Below, piece after piece: positions 1 to 12,600 of a stretch of 64,000 nt of DNA. The notes under the pieces are model-generated. The model had not been told where the DNA came from. It ran no database searches and saw only the letters and a program-made list of their open reading frames with translations. Where the stretch lies: NCBI RefSeq assembly GCF_037975245.1, contig NC_092566.1:11921501-11985500 (forward strand), written 5' to 3'. Position numbers and translations under genes: made by a program. Positions within the stretch are counted from its first letter, which is position 1; the number at the start of each line of letters is the position of its first letter. This DNA is from Apostichopus japonicus. Taxonomy: Eukaryota > Echinodermata > Holothuroidea > Aspidochirotida > Stichopodidae.

Positions 1-2
1 CT

Positions 3-209
3 GCTTTCATTTCTGCTGTTGAAGTATCGTTCACTACCAAACCCTTTTTTGGAAAGCAAAAGTTTGATTATGAGTTCTCAGAGAAGTTGAGTCTTGTTGA
101 ACATTTGTCACAAGTTTCTAGGAAAAAGGTCCACCTCCCTAGTCCCACTTATGTCCAGAGAGCTTCATCACCGAATACTATTAGGCCCAATAGATATTGT
201 TATAAATGA
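3..209 (+). CDS. Open frame running in from the left edge, unknown protein
   Basis: A frame open from the window edge to a TGA at 207-209 encodes about 68 residues. It contains KPFFGKQKFDYEFSEKLSLV followed by EHLSQVSRKKVHLPSPTYVQ, with balanced composition and no stop. It lies inside the RAPGEF2 gene but on the opposite strand. I do not recognise it. It could be the 3' end of a transposable-element protein, a nested gene or a pseudogene, or a chance frame. Confidence 0.35.
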   Translation, partial: AFISAVEVSFTTKPFFGKQKFDYEFSEKLSLVEHLSQVSRKKVHLPSPTYVQRASSPNTIRPNRYCYK

Positions 210-512
210 TTATTGCACAAATGAATCATGAACAAACATCTCAATAAAAAGTCTTAGTTTAAAACATAGGTCGCAGCTGGTTTAAGTTTGAAAATCACTC
301 ATGAGAAGATGACGATGATTTGAAACAACTCTTTCAAGTAAAGAACAAGTCATGAAATAATAAACTGAGGCCTCTCCACCAAAATGAGGGAATAAATTGT
401 TGTAGTCGTACACTGGTGATCTTGACACCACTTACATATTTACAGCTATATATACAGCTGCAGATATGCTATCATAGACATTCCTAACATTAAATCACAA
501 AGTACAATTTAC
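210..512. other. RAPGEF2: Intronic stretch, nothing recognised
   Basis: AT-rich sequence between the left-edge open frame and the 513-624 exon. No exon, repeat unit or RNA gene seen. Confidence 0.5.
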
Positions 513-624
513 CAGTGTTGGATGGCACAGCTTCGCATTTCAGGGACATCTCTCGCAATTCTTCCTCGTCCTGTATTATCTTTACATTTTCCAAATAGAG
601 TATGACTCTTCGTGCCATCTGGGC
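513..624 (-). CDS. RAPGEF2: PDZ-GEF exon: last exon inside the window
   Basis: 112 nt, starting in phase 0 and ending after one base; donor GTAAAT. It encodes [20 protein letters not shown] followed by [17 protein letters not shown]. This matches the AQMARKVKQYLxNLxxxxDEExLxxxSLxCEP segment of vertebrate RAPGEF2. The coding region must continue left of base 1, where the proline-rich C-terminal tail is expected. Confidence 0.92.
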
Positions 625-3600
625 CTACATGAAACGAGGGATTGAAACTTACGATAAATCAAAATTCCAAGCCGTACTTATTCTTCTTGAAAATGTTTGA
701 AGTGGGGAAGAAATCATTACCAGACCGATTTGGAAGATAGCCAAAAGTCTTAAAGTTCATATCAGATAACTCACAAAGATCACACATAAATACAAGTAAT
801 ATTGTAAACTGGATAGTATCATCTGTATTTCAATTGGTTGCTAATCTTGCCATAAGGTTAACACCCTTATCCTCCACTAAACAATAAAGAGCCAGAAAGC
901 TAAAGACCTTAGTGACTCCTTTCCATTCTTTATATGAGACCATGTAGTAGACTGCATACAAGATCTTCAAGGTGTGACTATTGTTACCAGTAAGATATTT
1001 GCACTGATGTGGACCAAGAGAGTATTTATGAACTTCACTCCCACAAGGAAAAGGTAAGTGTTTGCAGTAGGGTGAATACCTATACCAAGTACGATGTTGA
1101 TCCGAGGTTGGCTTTCCGAGTTATACTATTATACTATGTTTACTTTCACTTATGTTGACCTCAAATGACCTTTGACCTCCACCATTTTGGATGAGTCCTT
1201 TTCGTCTAAGGGTGATCTACATAGCAAATATGCAGTTCAATAAAGTTTGACTTCTTGAAATATCATGTTTACAAGGTGTTTCCAATGTATGTTATCATAG
1301 TGGCTCTGTAAGGTGGTGGTAGGTCTTTTTTAGTTTCCTTTTCATTTCATACTTTCATAGTGAAACCACAGAGCCAGAAGTTTCAGTGATTCCTTGCCTA
1401 TACTGTATATGGAATCACTTGATTGATATAGCAACTGAGGAAAGTGCATCCTGAAGTCAAGTACCAGGACATCAGAAAAGAGTTTCAGCTAACTTGATCA
1501 TTGCAAAGTTATTACCCTTGTGAATGTTGATGACAGATAACAGTCATTAGTGAGAGTGGAAAACCCTCTCAGCCACATAAAAGAGGAAAGGTCAAATGCT
1601 ATGACAGTTAATGACACAGAAAAGCCATTCATCAAAGCAATAATTCAGTTTGCAAGCTAAGAAGGTTTCCAGACCTCGACCTCTGTTGAATTCAAATGAC
1701 CTTCAATCAGCATCATATTTGGGCAAATATTTGGACAATATCTGTCACTAAATGTACTGGTTGATGTAACAAGCACTAATAAGGGCAACTGTAATAGGTT
1801 ACAGTCAAGTGGTTTGTGACAAAGTAAATTCCAGAGGTCTTTAATATTGAGAATTCAGAGCAGTTTAAGACATTTTGCATTTATTTCTGACTAAGGGTAG
1901 ATACAAAGACACCTTAAACAGCATCTTAAACTTAAAGATAGTGAGAGTAATAAAATATTACCCTGACATGGGAATTACTAATAACGTTCTTAAATATGCA
2001 AGCATTCTCAATTTCATAACAAAATATCAATTCAGGTCTGATCAAATATGTGCTTTCCTGTACACCATGTCCTTGCACAAAATGTCATGCTGAAACCCAA
2101 AGCTTATTACTGGCCACTCCCTATTACTAAGCAGATTTTCAGAGATTGAAGTCTGCTAGCCTTAAACAAAAATTGACTTGAAAACTTGAAAACAAAATTA
2201 TCCAGCTACAGTGCTTTCAAAGTTTTTACAGGTTTCCCCTAACTGACCTCAAATGACCTTGGACCTTCACAGAGAATTACTGGGCTCTTCTACTCAATAT
2301 ACAAAGTCATATGCCAATATGATATCTGACAAAACTGCCTATCTTATGTCATATATAAATTTTCCAGAGTGTAACTTCTGCTGAACCCAAATGATGTACC
2401 CTCCACCAAAAACAATAGGCTTGAACACATAATAGAGGAGCCATAGCCATATATACCAGCTACTGCAGTTTTATATCTGGAAATATCTTATTTACATAGT
2501 GCTTAAGTTTTGCCACCTGGTGACATTAATGAACTCTGACCTATATTAAGTTGTATACAAACTATGCAATACACAAGGCTATCATACCATGCATATATAT
2601 GAACTCCTTTCATGTTCTGGATCTGTAGATAGCACTTTTGATATATTCATATTTTGCCCTCTGCTGACCCCAAATGACCTTTGACCTCCACCACAAACAA
2701 TAGGGTTTACTGAATAAATTACAGGAAATCCTTGAGCCAAATATAAACATAAGTGATCTTCCTTGAGATATCATGCTTTCAAGATTTTCATGGGAAACAC
2801 TACAGATCGTCTACTCACCAACTGCAAGCTACACACCAACTTTGAACTTCCTGCAACTTCTACTTCAGCTATTTCGTGAGCAATGTTTTCAGACTTTGAC
2901 CCATGCTCAAATGACCTTTGACCATTACCAACAACAATCCTAAACCAATTCTTCCTAAGGGGAACCTCCATACCAAATACGAAATGTACCGCATTTATCC
3001 TCCTTAAGTTACATACACATACACACACATATGCCATCACCATCAGATAGATTCCATGTGCCTTCTGCAAAATATCAAAAATTGTTTTGTTTACTAAAAG
3101 CAATCTCAGCAAGATGTAAATAACTTTAAGATCAACATTTGGATTTTCTACTTTTGTACTTATGCCTTTGTCTTGTCATGTTTAGACTTGTATATCCCAA
3201 AGAAGCTTATTTTTGTTGGCAAATTGTCCATCATTTACAACAACAAAAAGGGGGTGGGGAGGAGGTTCAGAAAATAAGTTCACTCTTTCTTTAAATAAGA
3301 GGCACATTATCACCAAGCCATTTAAAACAACACAGCAAATAAGATGCATGACTGATGAAAAAGCGTAACATTAGAAAAAAAACTGATAGGTACATGAATT
3401 ATAACTGCATGTCTCTATATACCTTGGGTACTGCAGGGAGGAATTGATAGGTACATGAATAATATCTGCATGTCTCTATACCTTGGGTACTGCAAGGAGG
3501 AAATGATATGGTGACACATATAATAGGTTCCCTTCATGCTTTGCTCTACACCAGGCACTACATGTGCATTTCATGCATACTTGTTAAGCCACAGCAAATA

Positions 3601-6600
3601 CCCTACCACATTTTATGATGTATGATATTCTATTAAAAAAAGTATCAAATGAACTCATACATCAATGCTACTTTTGATCTGCTTTTTCATCTCTCCTTAT
3701 AGAAGGAACTATCATAACACATTTTAACAATGCTCCAGCATCTGCTACAAAACATCCGATCTCTCTGAAAAAAGTCTTGTGTAGTTGAAGGCTTGCAGGA
3801 ATAAACAATGCACCAACCTCAATTTTCTCTCAACTCTAAATTTAGCCAAATCAATTTGTATGACCTTTGTAGACATAACAAAAAAGTTAATCCTTATCCC
3901 AAACTGTTGACCACCAAAATTGTTTACTGTGTAAAAGACATGATTAAACAATAGTGTCCATAGTTAGTAGCCAACCAAACAGGGGATGTTAGTAGCTAGT
4001 CATAATTGGGTTGTTTTGCAGACAGCTTTGTAAACTTTCTTTCCAAAACTCACTTGCAAACAGGCCTTTCGGGGTTGTAACTTTTTTGAGAAGAGAAAAG
4101 ACAAAAGCAATAGCAAAGCAAAAAATAAAAATAAAACAACAAAAATAAACCAACAAAAGCTTGGCAACCACAAATTAAGAATAGAACAAACAGTGAACTC
4201 TGTATCAGCTATTGCATCAATGGATGCAATTTAATTGCCACATTATAATGGAGAATGCTGCATCTTAGTAGAGACCTAGTAATGGTCTTATCACCTGGAC
4301 AGTACTAAGTAAGTTAGTAACTAAGCATCAATATATATGAGTTCTCCTTGCTCTAATACCTTCTGCCAAATCAACTGTTCAGACTTCAAAGATAACCAAT
4401 TGTTATCTTTAGTGTAGTGTAGTGTGGTTTTTATTGAAGCAGCCATATTGGCAAAACAATCAAACTGGTGAGTTATTCCTATACTATGGGTGTGTCAGAA
4501 ATGCACATCTCTGAATATTTAGGAGAGCCTTCCCTTTAAGAGATCTTTGATTTGCTCTCTAAAATGAAGACCAAAAGTATACATGAAGACCATGGTAAGG
4601 AGTCACACTTGGTCCGTGACAGAGAGGGATTAGTTTTCAGTCAAGCAGAACTTATCATTGGTGGGATGTTCTCCACCTCTTCCAGATGATTCCGGAGTAT
4701 GCAAAGCCATTGACAGACTTAAATCTGATTAGGACAACAATAGATCTATGACATCGCAAACTATCAGCACAGCACCTGTGCTAACATGTATAATACACGA
4801 TATAGTACAGCACTGTTCTACAGTAGTATTGCCATGACCAATGCCATACTACTGTAGTGCAGCACTGTACTACAGTAGTATTGCCATGACCAATGCCATA
4901 CTACTGTAGTACAGCACTGTACTACAGTAGTATTTCAATGACCAATGTAATACTACTGTAGTACAGCACTGTACTACAGTAGTATTTCAATGACCAATGT
5001 AATACTACTGTAGTACAGCACTGTACTACAGTAGTATTTCAATGACCAATGTAATACTACTGTAGTACAGCACTGTACTACAGTAGTACTGCAATGACCA
5101 ATGCAATCAAAGCATCATCTCGAATCAGGGCAAACTAATTATGAAACATTTTGTGTGTGTTAATTCTTGCGAAGTGTGCTCATCTTTTACATGTATAATG
5201 TGAAATTATTTCAGACAGCAGTGCAGCATGTCACAACCAAAGCAGATGCAAAGCTTGTGCATTGCAACTTTGGTGTCTTGTAATCTTACATCCTCAGAGT
5301 AATTTATGTACGGAAGCCTAGAAAGGACATGCACATTGACGACATACACACATTGCAAAATAACAAATCTGAATATTAACATTTGACACTAAGTAATTTT
5401 TGTAGAAATCTGAAAATTACCGTTTTGGATACATATTTACATCTTGACAAATTGTTAAAATCTGAAAATCACCATTTAGACAAGTTGTACTAACCTTTCC
5501 ATGGGATGCACAAGTTTCTTACTTTCAAGTATGTCTTATTCACAGAATTCTTGAGGTAAATTACCTTCTTTTTAAGATGAAACTTATGTAATTCTTTATA
5601 ATCTATCATGTTTATGTAAAATATGTTGTGTTATTGATGAGAAATTAAACATGAGAAATGCCATATTTTCCACTAGTGGGCTAGTAGTGATAATCATAAA
5701 TCTCTGAGAATGCATGTCAACCCTGTACTGTAGGGTTGCAATATGTAAGCTGTTTACTTTGAGTGAAAACTATACCTCCAAACCTTGGTTCTACCTTGAT
5801 ATTTCATCCTACACATGAGTATCTGATCAAGTACAAATACTATGTTGAGCTGCAAAATCACATGCCACAGTAACATTAGACTGCTAACAAGGGTTTTGTG
5901 AGAGTTCTTATATTGTAACAGAACAATCTTGGCATTTTGCAGTTACTGTGGTGATATGGTTAACTTCCAATTCACTGAATTTCATATTTCAATAGTAAAA
6001 TCTCAAGACTAGCTGTATTACACAACATTTCAAATTAATAAAACCACAGGAGGTTGTTGCATAAATTGCAGACATTTTGTCTCAGTCTCAACCCAACACT
6101 TACTACCAGGAATGTTTTGTAAGATGCTAGCAGTAAAAACTGATGAAGAGGTTTTCTCAAATAATTTGAATTTGTAAAAGTAAATGGTAACAAACTTTGC
6201 AGATGGTTTATGTCTGAAATAGTATATGTTAACAAACTTTGCAGATGGCTTATAGTTTTAATAGTATATGTTAACAGACATTGAAGATGGTTTATATTTG
6301 TAATAGTATCTGTTAACAAACCTTGCAGATGTTTTATATTTGTAATAGTATATGTTAACAAACTTTGCAGATGTTTTATATTTGTAATAGTATATGTTAA
6401 CAAACCTTGCAGATGTTTTATATTTGTAATAGTATCTGTTAACAAACTTTGCAGATGTTTTATAGTATATGTTAACAAACCTTGCAGATGTTTTATATTT
6501 GTAATAGTATATGTTAACAAACTTTGCAGATGTTTTATAGTATATGTTAACAAACCTTGCAGATGGTTTATATTTGTAATAGTATCAGTTAACAAACCTT

Positions 6601-9600
6601 GCAGATGGTATATGTTTGTAATATGTCTGAAATAGTATATCTTGAGTGACTACATACTTATTAATTTATGTATGGTGCCAACTGGTAAATATTTAACCAG
6701 CCACTCAGCACATTATGGAACAGTAGCCTCCCAGTATTTATTGAAGTAATAAAGCTTCCATTCTGAATATTCTGCTTGTCTGTCTACTATAATTACATTA
6801 GAAACCCCCAAAAAATAGTTTGTCTTGTCTAAACATATATTGCTAACCTGCAGGAGCTCGATCAGGCTTGTCACACTCTGACCACACATGGAAGAGTAGC
6901 CATTGCTAAACAATTTCTAATTAAACAAAACAATTCACTTTGCCTCCAATTGACCCAAACCTTGAAAAGTTCATCCCATTGGTGCTATAAAAGAAAGTAT
7001 TCTTATCTAATGGCAGACCCACTAAATTTGGTCACTGGACTATTTATTCTCCCTCTTCCTTTACCCCTTATTATATTCTTATTTCAATAATACAAACATG
7101 AAGCTTATGAATTAAATATCAATTATTGTCTTTTACCTCTTCCCACATTTTCTTTGGGTTGAGTGCTGCTGAGATTCTTCTTTCTCTACTCCTCTTCCTC
7201 GGTAGAGTTCCTCCTGCTCCGTGACCGCTGTTAGGAACCAGAAGATGTTTAGGATCCTGCAGAACCAAAAGATAAACAATATTCATTATAAAGACCAAGT
7301 TTCAACATCCTGTTGAATTAAACTGAAACTGTCAGGAACCTGCACTAAGGATGAACTTGAAATGCTAGGTCGTAAGTCAATCAACTTCAACTAACAATAG
7401 AAGCAAAAGCTACGACCATCACCAAAAATAGCTTGTTGCTTTTCATTTCATAAACTTCATTTTTTATTCTTCTTTTCCACTGGATGGAGTTTAGTAAACT
7501 TTAAGATGGTTAATGGGAATGGCACACAGTCAGTAAGCTCAATTAGCTTACAATTAGCCTGAACTACAAACATACGTCTGTGCAATATCTAGGATGCATG
7601 GGATACTAAGCAAAACCATACCTGCTATACAACTCCGATCTGATCTATATTTGGCATTAATTTGAAAAGTTAAGTTGTTTGTAGGATATTAAGTATTTCA
7701 TCTAACAGACTAAAAACACAGTTTGTGATCTCAATGTTCCCCATACTTAACCTCTATCTCCTTAATATTATTAACCACAATGAATGTTAACACTTATACG
7801 GCTAAGAGAACAGATGTTAGGAATGATAGACAAGAGCTTCTAGATTACATCATTACTAATAGATCTATAGTTACTAAAGCAAATGCCATACAAATTGTTG
7901 ACGATAACCACATCATTACAACAGGGGGCATAAAACAAAAATAAACAGAATAGGCAATACTCCTTGCTGGTTTTATAGTGAGAAGATACATACACAAATA
8001 CAGATACTATTACATCACTTTCTTTGCTGTCAGAAAAGAAAACCTTTTACTTACATAAACACCATTGCCCAAGTTATTTATATAACGAACTTCTCTTGCA
8101 ATCATCCGCAGCTTCTCAAAGTTAATCAGCCCATCAACCTCTGTTTTGTTCCCAAGATGAATGAAGGTTAAATCCTTCTTGACAACAGGAAAGAATGGAA
8201 GCTGAAAAAAAATATTACAAGAAGAATCCATGTATGTTGATGAGTCATAGACCTAAACAATATAAAATGCTGGACACCATCTTAATGTTCAGCTTCAGAA
8301 CAGTGGCAATGTATCAATTAAAACACTCATATAAATACACCTGGAAGACAGCTGTATCTTAAGAATATAATAAGTCATTCAAACTAAAATATACTTCCTT
8401 TGATAATATCTCATCACAACAATATTGATCTCCACCATCATTGAGAAGCGCATATTCAATTTTCCAGTCTACTTATACTAATACTGTTTTAGCAAAGAAC
8501 TAGCTCTAGAACGTTTTTTCCTGAAAGTAAATGCTTACCAACGGTGGTTGAACACTTTCTGCATTCAAGAGATTTCGATACTTGGACATGTTTCGAGACG
8601 GATCCAAAAGTTCAGTGAGGTCTTCAAACATCTTGATATATTTACTTGGTACTTTATCCCAGGTGTTTTTGAGACGACTCACTGAGCCCTGGCCTAGTCC
8701 ACTTATAAGTGAAAACATAGAGTTGAAATTTCGGCAGTCCTTGCAATGTTCTGAAGGAAATATAAATGATTACTTCCAGTTATTTTAACAAACAAGAAAC
8801 CACCTACTGCCATAATTCTCTTTCTTGTTTTCAATGTGCTACAATCATTAAAGAAAGAGTTAGTATATCATAGTTCTATGAAGAAAGACATTTGTGGTCC
8901 ACTTTCAACTAATCACCATCAAAGTACCTCTTCATGTTCCATTCACACAAGATTAAAATTTATATTGTTCATGGGAATCAATTGCATTTTTAACTTATAT
9001 CAATCTTCACAAACATTATGCAACTAGCTTATTAAAAAAAAAAACATGACATGCAAGGATGAATACCAACACCATTTGATTTGACAAATTAAAACTAAAA
9101 ATATCAAAGTCATTTAAGAGGTCAAATTACTTATTTTCTTATTCATTGTTGTGTGTGACAGGTGCTGACATAATACATTTTGTACTTAAATCTGTAATCT
9201 AGTCACATTGGCAAAAACATCAGGACAACTTGATTGAACTTACTTGCAATTTTGATAAAATGTTTTAGCATTTTAGCTCTCTTAACCATGGATGATTCAA
9301 GACAGACCTCAGACACTACCCAGAACATCTCCAGATTGACAAGCTAGAACAAAAAAAAAGTAAAAAGTCTGCTGCAATTGTTACTAGACTATCTTTGTGA
9401 AAGCAGGAATCAGGGGTTCATTACTTACACACAACCATGGGTGTATCAACAGGAACACATTCCAGTTTTATAGAAATAAATTTGAGACAGAAATAGATAT
9501 ATAAAAGATAAGTGACATTGACATCATCCCCACTTGATAAGTGGGCCTACTTACCAGGGAACTCCTTACCTTCTGGGCAAATAACTTATGCAGCTTCCCA

Positions 9601-12600
9601 TCAAAACTGGTGGTAGGAGCCGGGAACTCACCTAAACTTGCAGGCTACGGTATAGTTGGTGGTAGTTTTTTTTTTTTTGTGAGTTGAGCGCCAGTGGGGC
9701 GGGAAATGCATAAGTTATTTGTCCAGGAGGTAAGGAGTTCCCGATGTAAGTTGCAATATTGTTGGGGAACCGTAAATTAAAAACAAGTTTATATCTGGAC
9801 TATATGTGGCTGTTTCATTAGATCTTATGACTAACTGCAGAAACTCACTACTACATTACTGAACACATTATCTGTGTGTCATGACCAAACTTGTCAAACA
9901 TGCCAATTGTGCTACAAATCTGCACAAGACAGGTCCTTTAACAGTAGTTAAAAGTAGATGAAAAACTAACAAAACCATAAAAAGAAAATGGTTTGCCGAA
10001 CTTTGTCACATCACCCTTTCTGTTATATAAACTTTCCCCAGTAACTGACAACACAAAGACAATGCTTGACTTATAGTTGGGCAATGTAGACTCCCAACCT
10101 TATAAGAATAGATGATCAGTTCTGGATCAAGTAACAGTGCAAAAGTATTTATGTACTGGAACCAACTTCATGTTTTCATTATACTATCAGTGAATAACCC
10201 AAATGGGATATACAGCTTGAAGCATTCTTCCTTTTAGCCACAAAATAACTTCATAAGACCTTTGACCTCTTATACCTATGCACATTCTATTCACACTACC
10301 AAAGTTGATAACAATCATCAAATTGTTACTGGATTGGTACAAATTATGTTATAGTTTTACAAAAAAGTCATACAATGTCATTGAAAGTAAGAATCAAAGC
10401 CTGAACCTTTGTTTAATGGCAAAGTCAAGAAAAACTTCATGAAAAGATTTTCATAAGACAGGCAAAGTTCTCCTCTCATTCTCATTACTGCTACTTGGAG
10501 CAGTTTGAATTATATCTGTGGAAAGTATTGTGCAAAAGATGAGTATCTCACATCTTCAAATTCTTTTAGAGCATCTGAATCCTGTACAGGCCTAGGTAGG
10601 TCAAACAAATTATCGATGAAATCTGTGGATTCAATTCGTTGGAAGATCTTGTAATCACGTAAAGAAAGCTGAGTTGCAACTTCTATTGGATCAAGCTGCA
10701 GAAATGTAACACTGGATTCCTTTAATAACTCCTGTAGAAAGAAAAGATAAATGATATAATGAGAAATTACAATCAACTACGGGAAACATGCTTACAAAGA
10801 TCTAATATTATTGCTCAAAAGCATGCCAAATACAATTTTAGCATTTTTAAGCATGCTAAACTGCAATCAATCATTTTGACAGGCAGTCATGGGATTGTCT
10901 GTCAGATGCTCCACAGTAAAAAATCAAAACACTACAGGTATGTTAATTGTATAGTATGTTGACAAACTAGAAAATGAGCCTATAAACATAACTTGAATAG
11001 AACACATTACCAACAAACATGCAGAGACATATTGGAATCATTCTTTCATTGGTAACAAAATGAAACACTTCAATATTGGCTAAATATTTTCTTTGGTACA
11101 ATAGTTCATTAGGCTATTTAATTTATTTTATTTATTATTATATATCTGATATTATATATTATTTTATTAATCTGTATGTTTATTAGGTAGAAACTGTACT
11201 TACAACTGCGAGTTCATCAGACACAAGAACTTCTGATGACATATTATTCCGTAGGAAGAGTCTACCACTAAGACTCAACTTCTCTGAGATGTTACTTTGA
11301 TGGTCAGGTAATCTCTTCTGTTTTACCAGACCACCCTGACCAACAGTCACTTCACACAAGCAATACTGGCCAGGTGTGGTGTCTGTTATTCCAAATTCCT
11401 GAATTGCTAACATCACAATCTCTCCAGCAGATGTTTCCTAAGTGCAAACAGATAATCAGAAAGCAATAGGCTTGAGATTCCTTGCCATAACACTTTAAAG
11501 TCACCAGATTGATAGCTAGAGTAACTACTTAGATGGAACCCAAGTCAGATCCAAAACAGAGAATTTCAGAGAAAAACAGAAAACAGAGAAAAAGTTATTT
11601 GCAACACTCAACTGTGGATACCAACCAAATAAATAGCTGATGAGTATTGTGCAATATAATCCCTATATGCCAATGTTTTAGAATAACCAGCATGATTAGT
11701 CTTCATGTGTGGAAAAGTCAAATAGATGCAGCACTGTGAAGCCATGGATAGTTTCTTAACCTAATTGCATTAATAAATAAACTCTGCCACCATCTTCTTT
11801 ACCTGTCACTTAAATCAACTAACCTCACAAATAAATGGACCACCCTGATCACTTTCTTAGATCAGACACACTTCAAAGTGAACATAACAAGTGTCAGTTT
11901 TGCTACAGTCCCCCTCCTCCACACCCACTCCCCCATATCAATAAAGTAATGAAACTAATACAAATGAGGTTAAAACAAGATCAGTCATTAAAGAACAGGA
12001 CAAAAAGATGAAGCAAAGTTGGGACTTGAAAGAATAATGTTTGAGAACAATTCTATCAGGAATCCTCTATTGAAATCTCAAGTTGTTTGCATATGATTAA
12101 GGTGGTGATGCAAGCTGAAATGTCTTCTCACATGTAATGTAGGTATAGAGTGAAGACAAATCAACTGTTACTAGGTGAATGCTGGCTGGCAGAGGAGCTA
12201 ATTGTTGAAGAACACTAGGAATTATGCACATTAAAGGCTACAATATTGAGTCAACAAATCCTGAAATATGTTCAGTACAGCCTATATCTCTAAACTATGG
12301 GTATCGTTGTAATGGTATTACGATTGCTTCTGACTGTTATATCAAAAAACATAAAAATATTATCCTTACACATAAAATAGACTGGATTTCCTAGAGTAAG
12401 AAATGACAAGAGCATAGAGACAAACATTTGTGATTAGTGTAACTACTGTGCTACACTGTCATCTGTGGGTTCATGCTTACCTTATGGACAAGGAAATATT
12501 TGCATGATTGATCTGCCCTGAATATTTTGAGTACATCATCTGGTACATTGCTTTGGTAAGGATAGTTGGCATCGTAGGTTGTGGCGAAGGAAGCTGTTGA

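Larger units (their letters stand above)
625..7136. other. RAPGEF2: RAPGEF2 intron, 6.5 kb, repeat-rich
   Basis: Lies between the last two exons in the window. It holds dispersed-repeat copies (about 880-2950), a 61-bp duplication (3385-3506), the palindromic 52-bp satellite (4801-5110) and the 42/33-bp minisatellite (6180-6625). No further exon was found. Confidence 0.7.

Noticed and set aside
6035-6595. 186-codon minus-strand open frame with a repeated 14-residue motif
   Set aside because: It is produced entirely by a minisatellite with unit lengths divisible by three; no homology or splice context. Kept as a repeat, with the frame noted in the hunt.
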